From DASZHJ01 sp035517495 (GTDB taxonomy: Bacteria > Pseudomonadota > Alphaproteobacteria > ATCC43930 > CGMCC-115725): DNA of 64,000 bases. Location of the stretch: positions 1-64,000 of the forward strand of contig DATIYT010000134.1 of NCBI GenBank assembly GCA_035517495.1, given 5' to 3'. A program made the position numbers and the translations under genes. Shown piece after piece: positions 46,533 to 55,531 of this stretch (position 1 is its first letter; each line of letters starts with the position of its first letter). The notes beneath the pieces were generated by a model that had not been told where the DNA came from, did no database searches, and saw nothing but the letters and a program-made list of their open reading frames with translations.

Positions 46533-49508
46533 ATGGCAAAGCGTATGCTTATCGACTCGACCCACAGCGAGGAAACGCGGGTCGTCGTACTCAGCGGCAA
46601 CCGCCTCGAAGAGTTCGATTTCGAAACCTCAACCAAGAAGCAGATCAAAGGCAATATCTACCTCGCCAAGGTCACGCGGGTAGAACCTTCCCTCCAGGCC
46701 GCTTTCGTCGAGTACGGCGGAAATCGGCACGGATTCCTGGCATTCAGCGAAATTCACTCCGACTATTACCGAATTCCCGTCGCCGACCGGCCCGCGGATG
46801 CACTGCCCCACGCGCATCGGCCGTTCGACCACAGGTCCCACGACGATGACACCTTGGATGCGCCGGAGCCGCCACTCCTGCAGGAGGAGATTGGCGCCCA
46901 CCCCTCGGAAGCTCACCCCGAGATCGCCATCGACACCCATGAGACCGGGGTCTCTGCTGCCGAGGGTGACGCGAGCGACACGCACTTCGAGTCGGAGGAA
47001 GGACAGCATGGACCGCTGAGCGCCAGCGGCGGAGAGGTCGAAACATCGGTACTGCCGGAGCGCATGGATACGCCAACGCTGCGCGATCGGCCATCGATCG
47101 ACGAACCCACGCTGTCCCCGCCGCTCGCGGCCGCATTCGTGGAGCTTGCGCCGGCTGGGGAACAGCCGCCGATCGAACCGGCGACGACGGGTATCGCGGA
47201 GTCGATTTCGAGCGAGGCGGTCGTGGCAGCGCCAAGCGGTCCTGAGACCATCGAGGCTGCTGCTGTATCCGAGACTGCCGAGGCCGGTGGCGCCGGACAC
47301 GAGGGCGCGGAGATCACGCCTTTTCCGCCTCCACCCGAGCCGGTTGAGACCATCGGCGGCGACGAGATCGAGGAGGCGAGTCGCCAGCGCGCGCGCCGGT
47401 ACCGCCCCTACAAGATCCAGGAGGTCGTGAAGCGGCGCCAGGTCATGCTGGTGCAAGTGACCAAGGAGGAGCGCGGCAGCAAGGGCGCGGCACTCACCAC
47501 GTATCTTTCTCTCGCGGGGCGCTATTGCGTGTTGATGCCGAACACCGATCGCGGCGGCGGCGTCTCGCGCAAGATCACCAATGCCAACGACCGCAAGCGT
47601 CTCAAGGATCTGGTGGAGGACCTGCAGGTACCGGAAGGCATGGGGATCATCGTGCGTACCGCCGGGAGCGAGCGTTCCAAGGCGGAGATCAAACGCGACT
47701 TCGAGTACCTGCTGCGGCTTTGGGACGAGATACGCGAACTGACGCTCAAGTCGACGGCGCCGGCCCTGATTTACGAGGAAGGCAATCTCATCAAGCGTTC
47801 GATTCGCGATCTCTACACGCGCGACATCGACGAGGTCATCGTCGAGGGCGAGGAAGGTTACCGCAACGCCAAGACGTTCATGCGGATGTTGATGCCGAGC
47901 CATGCAAAGCGCGTGCACCATTACCGCGACCCTACCATCCCGCTCTTCCAGCGCTTTCAAGTAGAGAGCCAGATCGACGCGATCCACTCGCCCATCGTGC
48001 AGCTCAGGTCAGGCGGCTACATCGTCATCAACCAGACCGAGGCGCTGGTCGCGATCGACGTCAATTCCGGCCGCGCGACCCGGGAGCGCAACATCGAGGA
48101 AACCGCGCTCAAGACCAACTGCGAGGCGGCGGAAGAGATCGCGCGGCAGCTTCGGCTGCGCGACCTCGCGGGCCTGATCGTTATCGATTTCATCGACATG
48201 GAGGAGCATCGCAACCAAGTCACGGTGGAGCGGCGGCTCAAGGAGGCGATGAAGCACGACCGGGCGCGCATCCAGGTCGGACGCATCAGCGCATTCGGCC
48301 TGCTCGAGATGTCGCGACAGCGCCTCAGGCCGTCCATCGTCGAAGCCTCGACACAGCCTTGTCCGCATTGCGGCGGGACCGGGAACATCCGCTCGACCGA
48401 GTCGACTGCGCTGCACGTGCTGCGGGCGATCGAGGAGGAAGGCATGCGACGCCGCTCGGCCGAAATCTCGGTGGCGGTGCCGAGCAGTGTCTCACTGTAC
48501 ATCCTCAACCAGAAGCGCTCGGCGCTGGCCGAGGTGGAGCACCGCTATCATTTCCGCGTGACGATCATCCAGGATGACACGTTGATCCCGCCAAATCTGC
48601 GGCTTGATCGCGTGCGCGCCTTCACGTCTACGGAACTTTCGGCGCTGCCGGTGCCGACGACCCAGCCCTCCGCATTCGTCGATGACGAAGAGGAAGAAGA
48701 GCAGGAAGAGGCGATCACCGCCGAAGAACCTGCGGAAGCCCCCGAATCTCCCGGCGAAGTCGTCGATGCAGGGCGCGAGCTCAGCGCGCATATTCCCGAG
48801 CCGCGCCACGAGGGTGAGGAAGGACATGGTTCCCGCCGTCGCCGGCGGCGGCGGCGGCGCCGGGGGAGCGAGCACGGTCGCGAGGTCAGGCCCACCGGTG
48901 AAATGTTCCCCGAGCAGGGAGACGAGCATCCCGCCGGGTTTGATCCGAGCGCACAGCCTGTCGATGCCGGCGCCGAGCATGTGGAAGCGCAAGGGGAAGC
49001 CGAAACTGGCGTCGCACCCGCCCACGAGCTTGCCCATGCCCAGGCAGAGCCACCCGGCGCGACTGGCGACAGTCTCCAGAAGCGACGCCGTCGCGGACGT
49101 CGGGGCGGTCGACGGCGGCGGCGCGGCCACGGTGAAGGCGGTCAAGTCGAGGGCCGGCAGTACCCGAGGCCAGGTGTCGAGGAAGAGGCGGGGCATGCAC
49201 CGGTCGCGGAAAGCGCTGACCGCTTCTCGCCGCCCCATGAGCAACCCTGGCTCCCCCCGGAGGAAACGCCGACAGCCGCCGCAATGGTCGGTGAGTCAGT
49301 GCAGGCAGAGGCGACCGTTGCAGCGCCTCCAGAACCGATTTCCGCGCCCCCGGAGCCCAGGAAGGCACCCGCCGCGGAACGCGGCGAAGCCGCTCCGGCG
49401 GAGCCCAAGGGCGACGGCGGCGCCGTCAATGTCCCGCCTCCCGTCACGGTCACCGAGCGGCCGGCCAATCCCAAGCGTGGCTGGTGGCATCGCCTCACTC
49501 AGGGGTGA
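46533..49508 (+). CDS. rne: Ribonuclease E
   Basis: This 991-residue endonuclease is the core of the RNA degradosome. The S1 domain starts at about residue 38 (GNIYLAKVTRVEPSLQAAFVEYG) but is interrupted by an acidic, Pro/Glu/Ala-rich insert (about 90-285). It resumes with RRQVMLVQVTKEERGSKGAAL. The catalytic aspartates are in LVAIDVNSGRATRERNIEE and VIDFIDMEEHRNQ, and the Zn-link is CPHCGGTGN. The C-terminal third (about 705-991) is disordered, with two arginine blocks (HGSRRRRRRRRRRGSEHG and KRRRRGRRGGRRRRRGHG) that probably bind RNA. The extreme C-terminus (PKRGWWHRL) resembles the tail motif of alphaproteobacterial RNase E that contacts PNPase. Confidence 0.96.
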   Translation: MAKRMLIDSTHSEETRVVVLSGNRLEEFDFETSTKKQIKGNIYLAKVTRVEPSLQAAFVEYGGNRHGFLAFSEIHSDYYRIPVADRPADALPHAHRPFDHRSHDDDTLDAPEPPLLQEEIGAHPSEAHPEIAIDTHETGVSAAEGDASDTHFESEEGQHGPLSASGGEVETSVLPERMDTPTLRDRPSIDEPTLSPPLAAAFVELAPAGEQPPIEPATTGIAESISSEAVVAAPSGPETIEAAAVSETAEAGGAGHEGAEITPFPPPPEPVETIGGDEIEEASRQRARRYRPYKIQEVVKRRQVMLVQVTKEERGSKGAALTTYLSLAGRYCVLMPNTDRGGGVSRKITNANDRKRLKDLVEDLQVPEGMGIIVRTAGSERSKAEIKRDFEYLLRLWDEIRELTLKSTAPALIYEEGNLIKRSIRDLYTRDIDEVIVEGEEGYRNAKTFMRMLMPSHAKRVHHYRDPTIPLFQRFQVESQIDAIHSPIVQLRSGGYIVINQTEALVAIDVNSGRATRERNIEETALKTNCEAAEEIARQLRLRDLAGLIVIDFIDMEEHRNQVTVERRLKEAMKHDRARIQVGRISAFGLLEMSRQRLRPSIVEASTQPCPHCGGTGNIRSTESTALHVLRAIEEEGMRRRSAEISVAVPSSVSLYILNQKRSALAEVEHRYHFRVTIIQDDTLIPPNLRLDRVRAFTSTELSALPVPTTQPSAFVDDEEEEEQEEAITAEEPAEAPESPGEVVDAGRELSAHIPEPRHEGEEGHGSRRRRRRRRRRGSEHGREVRPTGEMFPEQGDEHPAGFDPSAQPVDAGAEHVEAQGEAETGVAPAHELAHAQAEPPGATGDSLQKRRRRGRRGGRRRRRGHGEGGQVEGRQYPRPGVEEEAGHAPVAESADRFSPPHEQPWLPPEETPTAAAMVGESVQAEATVAAPPEPISAPPEPRKAPAAERGEAAPAEPKGDGGAVNVPPPVTVTERPANPKRGWWHRLTQG

Positions 49509-49524
49509 GCATCGGGAAGGCGCA

Positions 49525-50676
49525 CTATCTCCGGTGCCAAGCACGAAGCCGCCTCGCGGCTTCGGCAACGGTCGCGGTCGAGCCGGCGAATGAGATACGA
49601 AGCGTGCCATTGCCGCGGGCGGGATCAAAGTCGACGCCGGGCGTCAGCGCAACCCCAGTGTCCGCCAGAATACGCCGGCAGAATTCAATGCTGTCGTTGG
49701 TCAGGTGCGCGACATCGGCGTAGAGGTAAAAGGCGCCATCCGGCGGGGCCAAGCGATCGAAGCCGGCCTTTGGCAGGTCCTCGAGCAGCAGCGCGCGGTT
49801 GTCTCGATAGCGCGCCACGTTGGCGTCGAGCTCGTCGCGGCAATGGAACGCGGCGACGGCTGCGTGCTGCGACAGCGCGGGCGGCGAGATGAACAAATTC
49901 TGCGCCAGGCACTCGACGGGCCGCACCAGCTCCGGCGGCAGGACCAACCAGCCGAGGCGCCATCCCGTCATCGAGAAATACTTCGAGAAGCTGTTGACGA
50001 CGATGGCGCGGTCGCTGCCGGCGAGCACCGTTGCCTCGGCGCGGTCGTAGGTGATGCCGTGGTAGATTTCGTCCGATACCAAACGAATCCCTTGCGCTTC
50101 GCAATAGCGCGCGAGCGTTGTCAATTCGTCGGGGCTCAGCATGGTGCCGGTTGGATTGGCCGGGCTTGCCACGATGAGGCCGTCGAGAGGCTTTGCCGCG
50201 CGCTGCAGCAGCGCCGGCGTCGGCTGGTAGCGCTCTTCGGGACCAGCGGGGATCTCCACCGGTTCCAAGTCGAGCGCGTGCAGGATGTTGCGGTAGGCGG
50301 GATAGCCCGGCGCCACCATGCCGACGCGATCGCCGGCATCGAACGCCGCAAGAAAGGCCAGCAGGAAACCCCCGGAAGCTCCCACGGTGACGATCACACG
50401 TTCGGGATCGAGCTCGAGCGCGTAGCGCTCCCGATAGTGCCGCGCGATCGCTTGGCGCAACGGCGGGATGCCGAGCGCGTCGGTATAGCCGAGCGGATCG
50501 CTTCTGAGCGCGGCCTCGGCGGCGGCAATGACGCGCGCGGGCGCCGACGTCGAGGGCTGTCCCAATTCCAGATGCAGAACGTCCGCACCAGTCGCCTGAC
50601 GCTCGTTGGCGGCGCGCAGCACGTCCATGGCGATGAATGGCGGAACGCGCCCGCGCCCCGAAACCTTGAGACTCAT
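49525..50676 (-). CDS. Class I/II PLP-dependent aminotransferase
   Basis: This 383-residue enzyme has the fold-type I aminotransferase pattern. The Schiff-base Lys is in NSFSKYFSMTGWRLGW, a cofactor Asn in ASPANPTGTMLSPDEL, and YHGITY follows. The substrate Arg lies near the C-terminus (GTLRISFAGS). It is similar to aspartate/alanine-type aminotransferases, but the substrate cannot be fixed by reading. I chose the ATG at 50676; extension to 50742 would run into the divergent promoter region. It converges on rne with a 16-bp gap. Confidence 0.88.
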   Translation of the reverse strand: MSLKVSGRGRVPPFIAMDVLRAANERQATGADVLHLELGQPSTSAPARVIAAAEAALRSDPLGYTDALGIPPLRQAIARHYRERYALELDPERVIVTVGASGGFLLAFLAAFDAGDRVGMVAPGYPAYRNILHALDLEPVEIPAGPEERYQPTPALLQRAAKPLDGLIVASPANPTGTMLSPDELTTLARYCEAQGIRLVSDEIYHGITYDRAEATVLAGSDRAIVVNSFSKYFSMTGWRLGWLVLPPELVRPVECLAQNLFISPPALSQHAAVAAFHCRDELDANVARYRDNRALLLEDLPKAGFDRLAPPDGAFYLYADVAHLTNDSIEFCRRILADTGVALTPGVDFDPARGNGTLRISFAGSTATVAEAARRLRAWHRR

Positions 50677-50766
50677 CGCAGTGTGCTCCGTCCCCCTCCC
50701 GTTCCCCCACAACCCTCGATCGATTGACGCCACCCCCCGCACGGCGTCATGGTAGTGATCTGCGGT

Positions 50767-52116
50767 ATGATAGGACCGATGATGAGCATTATCCGCTGCT
50801 TCCTGGCCGCCTTCGCGGCGACACTATTGCTTGGCTGCGGCACCGCTCTCGCCCAAGGCGACATCCGCGATGCCGAAATAGAGAGCACGCTTCGGCTCTA
50901 CTACACGCCGATCTTCAAGGCCGCCGGGCTCGATCCATCGGCGGTACACGTTTACATCATCAACGATCCGCAGCTCAACTCCTTCGTCGCGGGCGGGCAG
51001 AACGTCTTCATCAACACCGGCACCATCATGCGCAGCGAGACGCCGAACCAACTTGTCGGCATCGTGGCGCACGAAACCGGCCACATCGCGGGCGGCCATT
51101 TGATCCGCACCGAGGAGGCGCTGCGCAACGCGTCGATCGAGAGCATCATAGCCCTGGTCGCCGGTGCCGCCGCGGGTGCCGCGGGCCACAATATGAGCAT
51201 GGGCACACTGGGCGCGGAAGGCGTGGGCACGCGTTCGTTCCTGGCGTTCTCGGTGGCACAAGAAGCGACGGCCGATCAGGCCGCACTCAATTTCCTGGAC
51301 AAGACGCATCAATCAGCGCGCGGGCTGCTGCAGTTTTTCCAGATCCTGCAGGGAACCGAGCTGCTCACGGGGATCCGCGAGACCCCTTACCTGCGCACTC
51401 ATCCACTGACCTCCCAACGCGTGGACTACATCCGCAACCATGTGGAGCACTCGCCCTACTCCGACGTTCCCGATCCGCCCGAATGGGTCGAGCTGCACAA
51501 GCGCATGAAGGCAAAGCTGATCTCCTTCCTCAGCGCACCCAGCGTTACCCTCCGCCAGTACCCTCCGAGCGACACTTCGATTGCCGGCCGTTATGCGCGC
51601 GCGATCGCCAACTATCGTATCCCCGACCTCAAGAAGGCGGTGGATCAGATGGATGGGCTTATCAAGGACGAGCCGAAAAACCCCTTCTTCTATGAAATGA
51701 AGGGACAGATGCTGTTCGAGAATGGACACGTCAGGGATGCCCTCGGCCCCTATCGCGAGGCAGTCCGGCTCGCGCCCGACATCGCCTTGCTGAAGGTCGA
51801 GCTCGGGCAGGTGGAGATCGAGAGCGAAGACCCCGCCCTCCTCAAGGACGCAGTCACCCACCTGCGCAGCGCGGTCGTGTACGAAAACCGCAATCCCGAG
51901 GCCTGGCACTTTCTCGGCGTCGCCTATGGCAAGAGCGGCGACGAGGGCAACGCATTGCTTGCGCTCGCCGAGGAATCGATGGCCAATGGCGACGCGAAGG
52001 CCGCGCGCAGTCAGGCCGATCGTGCGAGCCACCTGCTGCCCTTCGGCTCGCCCGCGCAGTTGCGCGCCGAGGACGTCAAGTTCGAGGCGGAGCACGCACT
52101 CAAGAAAGGTCAATAA
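50767..52116 (+). CDS. Periplasmic M48 metalloprotease with TPR region (BepA-like)
   Basis: This 449-residue protein has a hydrophobic signal region (MMSIIRCFLAAFAATLLLGCGTALAQ) with a possible lipobox (LLGC). The M48 zinc protease domain carries HETGH (about 102-106) and the third ligand Glu in QEATADQAAL. The C-terminal half (about 260-445) is made of TPR-like helices (DALGPYREAVRLAPD, AWHFLGVAYGKSGDEGNALLAL). BepA family members check outer-membrane protein assembly. Several Met codons (50749, 50767, 50779) are possible starts. It is followed 12 bp later by a DsbA-like gene, consistent with an envelope-quality pair. Confidence 0.88.
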   Translation: MIGPMMSIIRCFLAAFAATLLLGCGTALAQGDIRDAEIESTLRLYYTPIFKAAGLDPSAVHVYIINDPQLNSFVAGGQNVFINTGTIMRSETPNQLVGIVAHETGHIAGGHLIRTEEALRNASIESIIALVAGAAAGAAGHNMSMGTLGAEGVGTRSFLAFSVAQEATADQAALNFLDKTHQSARGLLQFFQILQGTELLTGIRETPYLRTHPLTSQRVDYIRNHVEHSPYSDVPDPPEWVELHKRMKAKLISFLSAPSVTLRQYPPSDTSIAGRYARAIANYRIPDLKKAVDQMDGLIKDEPKNPFFYEMKGQMLFENGHVRDALGPYREAVRLAPDIALLKVELGQVEIESEDPALLKDAVTHLRSAVVYENRNPEAWHFLGVAYGKSGDEGNALLALAEESMANGDAKAARSQADRASHLLPFGSPAQLRAEDVKFEAEHALKKGQ

Positions 52117-52128
52117 ATAGGAACCCCG

Positions 52129-52875
52129 ATGCAAAAGCTGTTGTTTGCGCTGCTCGTCTGCGCCTTAGCCCTCGCCGCGCCGCCGCTGCGCGCCGGAGAG
52201 ACCGTATCGCCCACCGACAAGGAAGCGATCGAGAAGATAATCCACGACTACCTGATCCAGCATCCCGAGGTGATCGTCGAGTCGATGAAGAACGCCGAGG
52301 ACAAGCTCAAGGCGAGTCAGGAAGCCGAGGTCCGCGCGACGATCCACGCGAAACGAGACGAGTTGCTGCACGACCCGGCGACGCCGAGCGGTGGCAACCC
52401 CAACGGCAACGTGACGATCGTCGAGTTCTTCGATTACCGCTGCCCTTATTGCAAGCAGGTCGAGCCTGATATCGAGGCGCTGCTCAAGGAGGACCCGAAG
52501 GTCCGCATCGTCTACAAGGAATTTCCGATCCTCGGACCCGATTCCGTGACCGCGAGCCGCGTCGCACTCGCGGCATTCAAGCAAGGGCCCGACAAATATC
52601 TGCGCTTCCATGCCGCGATGATGAACGCCAAGGGTCAGATCAACGAAGCCATGATCATGAAAGTGGCGGCGGAGAGCGGGCTCGACATGGCACGCATCAA
52701 AACGGATATGAAATCGGCCGATATCGATGCTCTGATCAAGCGCAACTACGCGCTCGCCGACGCCCTCGATGTCAATGGCACGCCGGCGATCCTGGTCGGC
52801 GACGCCTTGAACCCCGGCGCCATCGATCTCGCGGGTCTGCGTCAGCTCGTCGCGGACGCACGCAAGTCGGGCTAG
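52129..52875 (+). CDS. DsbA family thiol-disulfide oxidoreductase
   Basis: This 248-residue exported protein has a signal peptide (cleavage near residue 22, PLRAGE). A helical N-terminal extension (about 28-85) precedes the thioredoxin fold with the active site C105-P-Y-C108 (FFDYRCPYCKQVEPD) and the cis-Pro loop VNGTPAILVG. The layout matches the DsbA/ScsC/Com1 group with an extra N-terminal helix that can mediate oligomerisation. It may oxidise or isomerise disulfides of envelope proteins, such as those degraded or folded with the preceding BepA-like protease. Confidence 0.92.
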   Translation: MQKLLFALLVCALALAAPPLRAGETVSPTDKEAIEKIIHDYLIQHPEVIVESMKNAEDKLKASQEAEVRATIHAKRDELLHDPATPSGGNPNGNVTIVEFFDYRCPYCKQVEPDIEALLKEDPKVRIVYKEFPILGPDSVTASRVALAAFKQGPDKYLRFHAAMMNAKGQINEAMIMKVAAESGLDMARIKTDMKSADIDALIKRNYALADALDVNGTPAILVGDALNPGAIDLAGLRQLVADARKSG

Positions 52876-52936
52876 CGCGCAATCCGGCGAAGTGTGAGCG
52901 GTTCGCCGTTAGATTGCGCGACAAATCAAAGAATCC

Positions 52937-52974
52937 AGAGCGTGATCCAATTCCATCTGATTGGATCATGCTCT
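52937..52974. repeat. REP-like palindromic element (15-bp arms, 8-nt loop)
   Basis: Left arm AGAGCGTGATCCAAT (52937-52951) and right arm ATTGGATCATGCTCT (52960-52974) pair over 15 bp with one G-T wobble, around an 8-nt loop. It follows a dsbA-like gene and precedes a methyltransferase gene. I recall dispersed palindromes of this AGAGCxTGATCC type in Rhizobiales genomes; only one copy is visible here. It may also act as an RNA 3'-end structure. Confidence 0.65.
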
Positions 52975-53048
52975 AGGAGAACAACCCAACCCCCTTCCCA
53001 GCGCCGTCGATCTGGAGGAGAGCACCTGCCTCTCCGCGTTTGATCCAC

Positions 53049-53861
53049 ATGAATTCCACTCCCGCCTCGACCTACGGCGCCAGTGACGGCGCAGCCTACG
53101 AGCGCTTTCTTGGCCGCTGGACTCGGCTGCTCGCCGAACCGCTCTTGGATTTCGCGGCGGCGCCCATTGAGGGCGATCTTCTCGATGTGGGCTGCGGCAC
53201 CGGAAGTCTTGCCTTCGCGATGAAACAGCGATGGCCGCATCGGCGAGTCGTGGGCGTGGACATCGCGCGGCCCTATATCGACCACGCTCGCTCCGCCGCC
53301 CGCGCCAGCACCCCCGAGTTCGAGGTCGCCGACGCCATGAACCTGCCCATGGCCGATCGCGGATTTGCCCTTGCGGCCTCGCAACTCGCGTTGAACTTCG
53401 TCACCGACCCCGACCGCGCGCTGGCGGAGATGCGCCGCGTGGTGCGTTCCGGCGGTGTGATCGTCGCCGCCGTCTGGGATTTTCGCGGTGGGCTGGTCTT
53501 TCAACGACTGCTCTGGGACACCGCGGCCGGCGTCGATGCTGCTGCCGGCGCGGCCCGGGACCGCCTGTTCTCTCATCGGCTCACGCTTCCGGACGGCCTC
53601 CTCGATTTATTCCGTCGCGGCGGCCTCGCTGCGGTGACCCGCGCCTCGCTGACGATCCGGATGGAATACGCGAACTTCGACGACTATTGGACGCCGCTGC
53701 TTGGCGGGCAAGGACCATTCGGAGGTTTCGTAAGCTCGCTTGCGACCGAACAGCGGCTGCGAATACAAGAATTGGTGCGCGCCGCCTATCTCTCGGGCGC
53801 GCCGGATGGTCCCCGCTCCTTCGCGGCAACGGCATGGGCCGTGCGTGGTCTCGTTCCCTGA
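53049..53861 (+). CDS. Class I SAM-dependent methyltransferase
   Basis: This 270-residue protein has a Rossmann-type methyltransferase domain. Motif I is LLDVGCGTGSLAFAM (about 40-54), followed by VVGVDIARPYIDHAR (motif II Asp), FEVADAMNLPMADRGFA, and LAEMRRVVRSGGVIVAAVWDF (post-motif III). It resembles UbiE/Methyltransf_11 enzymes acting on small molecules; the acceptor is unknown. I chose the ATG at 53049 over a TTG three codons upstream. A REP-like palindrome lies about 75 bp before the start. Confidence 0.88.
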   Translation: MNSTPASTYGASDGAAYERFLGRWTRLLAEPLLDFAAAPIEGDLLDVGCGTGSLAFAMKQRWPHRRVVGVDIARPYIDHARSAARASTPEFEVADAMNLPMADRGFALAASQLALNFVTDPDRALAEMRRVVRSGGVIVAAVWDFRGGLVFQRLLWDTAAGVDAAAGAARDRLFSHRLTLPDGLLDLFRRGGLAAVTRASLTIRMEYANFDDYWTPLLGGQGPFGGFVSSLATEQRLRIQELVRAAYLSGAPDGPRSFAATAWAVRGLVP

Positions 53862-53876
53862 TCCCTTCTTTCCGCG

Positions 53877-54407
53877 TTACTTCACCTCGATCCGGACGAC
53901 GTCCCGAACGTAGCGGCCGCCGTGCTTGTCGCCGGGCACCACCAAGCGCAGGCCCTCGGACTCCGGAAGCGGCTGATCGTTCCGCCGATAGGCAAGGATG
54001 ACCGATTTACCCTCGAAATCCGGATCAAGTTCGCCCATGGAAAACACGACCGCGTAACCGTCGCGGCCGGTCACGGTAACGACCTCGCGAAGATGATCTC
54101 GCCGCCTCGGCTCGTCGTTCAGCCGAGCGCGATTGAGAAGCGTCCAGAGCCGCACACCCGTATAGTCTCCCTGTTCCTGTCCATGCCCCGTCACATAGGA
54201 CGCGCTGACGCGCTCGGCGGGCAGGCCTTCAATATCCTGGGCACTCAGGTGGAGCGGCTGTTGCACGGCGCCCTCGATCTCCACCGCGACCGTACCTGAC
54301 CCGGCGCCCGCGGAGCCGGATTGCGCCGCCACCGGCCGGTCGGCCAACAGTACCGCCGCCATCAACAACGCGGCGCACCCCGCACTCGCGGCACTCACTG
54401 TACGCAT
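53877..54407 (-). CDS. Exported SUOX-like (molybdopterin-oxidoreductase fold) protein lacking the Cys ligand
   Basis: This 176-residue protein has a signal peptide (cleavage near AQSG, about residue 29) and a domain like the small stand-alone proteins of the sulfite-oxidase molybdopterin fold. Landmarks are VEIEGAVQQPLHLSAQDIEGLP, YTGVRLWTLLNRA, VTGRDGYAVVFSMGEL and LRLVVPGDKHGGRYVRDVVRIEV. The only Cys is in the signal peptide, so the usual molybdenum ligand is missing and the protein is unlikely to be a normal molybdoenzyme. It is the last gene of modA-mop-this, with 5 bp to mop, so a role with molybdate or pterin binding is plausible but unproven. Confidence 0.75.
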   Translation of the reverse strand: MRTVSAASAGCAALLMAAVLLADRPVAAQSGSAGAGSGTVAVEIEGAVQQPLHLSAQDIEGLPAERVSASYVTGHGQEQGDYTGVRLWTLLNRARLNDEPRRRDHLREVVTVTGRDGYAVVFSMGELDPDFEGKSVILAYRRNDQPLPESEGLRLVVPGDKHGGRYVRDVVRIEVK

Positions 54408-54412
54408 TTCCG

Positions 54413-54619
54413 TTATTTCCCGATCATCACGTCGGATGCCTTGATCACCGCCACTGCCGCGTCGCCGACCTTCAGGCCGAGATCGTCGACTGCTTCGTTG
54501 GTGATCGACGCCATGACCTGGACGCCATGCCCGATATCGATCCGAACATGAGCGGTGGTCTGGCCCTTGCGGACCTCGACGATCTTTCCCTTAAGCTGAT
54601 TGCGCGCGCTCAATTTCAT
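54413..54619 (-). CDS. mop: Molbindin (single TOBE/Mop domain)
   Basis: This 68-residue protein is a single TOBE domain (SARNQLKGKIVEVRKGQTTAHVRIDIG, then AVAVIKASDVMIGK). Free Mop proteins assemble into hexamers that bind several molybdate or tungstate ions at subunit interfaces; they buffer the cell's supply. A GAAGGAGAT ribosome-binding sequence (complement near 54627-54635) lies just before the ATG. It follows modA by 47 bp and is 5 bp before the SUOX-like gene. Confidence 0.93.
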   Translation of the reverse strand: MKLSARNQLKGKIVEVRKGQTTAHVRIDIGHGVQVMASITNEAVDDLGLKVGDAAVAVIKASDVMIGK

Positions 54620-54666
54620 GGCGATCTCCTTCGTCTCGTTGTTTCACCGTCGGCATCAGATCGGGT

Positions 54667-55458
54667 CTACGAAGGTTTGCCCGGCGGCAGGAAGGTGAAT
54701 CCCCATTTCTCGAAGATCACCCGCGCCTGGTTGGACTGCAGAAAAGCCAGCAGCGCGGCGGCTTTCGGGTTTTCGCTGTCACGCGTGATCGCGGCCGGAT
54801 AGACGATCCTGGGATAGCTGTCCGGCGGGAAGACGGCGACGATTTTAACGCCTTTATCGACCGCCGCGTCGGTCGCGTAGACGATACCGAGCGCGGCCTC
54901 GCCGCGGGATACGAAAGCAAGCGCCGCGCGAACATCTTCCGCCGGTGCGATCTTTCCCTCGACCGACGACCACACGCCCAACTTCTCCAGCGCAGCCTTG
55001 CCATACTTGCCGGCGGGGACGGCAGCGGGATCCGCCATCGCCATGCGCTCGTCGCCCAGCAAGGATGCCAAAGGAAAATCGGGCTTGATCTCGACCGTCA
55101 GCTTGCTCGCTGCCGGCGCGATCATCACCAACCGGTTGCTCAGGAGATCGACGCGCGTGTCTGCTTTGAGAAGATTGCGCTTTTGCAGGTAGTCCGCCCA
55201 GTCGAGATCGGCCGAGATGAAAAGATCGGCGGGAGCGCCGCTTTCAATCTGGCGCGCAAGCGCCGAGCTTGCGGCATAGGATATGGCTGTCTTTTCACCG
55301 CCTTCGGCCTGATAGGCGACCACCGCCTCGTCGAGCGCGTTCTTGAGACTGGCGGCCGCGAAAATGATGAGGTCGCTCGCAAATGCGGCCGATGCATTGG
55401 CAATGACCATCGCCACAGCAACGGCCGAAGCGGCGATGAAGCGTCGCGACACGCGCAT
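54667..55458 (-). CDS. modA: Molybdate-binding periplasmic protein ModA
   Basis: This 263-residue substrate-binding protein has a signal peptide (cleavage near AFA-SD, residue 28) and the ModA fold. FAAASLKNALDEAV carries the first oxyanion-binding Ser/Ala set. AASSALARQIESGAPADLFISADLDWADYL, ADPAAVPAGKYGKAALEKLGVW and GIVYATDAAVDKGVKIVAVFP are also characteristic. I chose the ATG at 55458. The permease (modB) and ATPase (modC), which normally follow, are not present; mop and a SUOX-like gene take their place. A Mo-box lies about 75 bp upstream, so expression should fall when molybdate is plentiful. Confidence 0.95.
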   Translation of the reverse strand: MRVSRRFIAASAVAVAMVIANASAAFASDLIIFAAASLKNALDEAVVAYQAEGGEKTAISYAASSALARQIESGAPADLFISADLDWADYLQKRNLLKADTRVDLLSNRLVMIAPAASKLTVEIKPDFPLASLLGDERMAMADPAAVPAGKYGKAALEKLGVWSSVEGKIAPAEDVRAALAFVSRGEAALGIVYATDAAVDKGVKIVAVFPPDSYPRIVYPAAITRDSENPKAAALLAFLQSNQARVIFEKWGFTFLPPGKPS

Positions 55459-55531
55459 AGTTCGATCCCTTCCCATTCGGTTGCGTCGCACCTGGTTCTC
55501 TCGAGGTCGGCGATCAAGTCCCGCACGAACA

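Noticed and set aside
46101..46565. Minus-strand frame of 154 codons upstream of rne, where an amidase gene might be expected
   Set aside because: The translation shows no amidase motif and overlaps the rne start; I read the region as non-coding leader.
48835..49150. CGG/GGC-rich repeat tracts inside rne as possible DNA repeats
   Set aside because: They encode the arginine-rich RNA-binding blocks of RNase E and vary in codon use, so they are protein-level low complexity.
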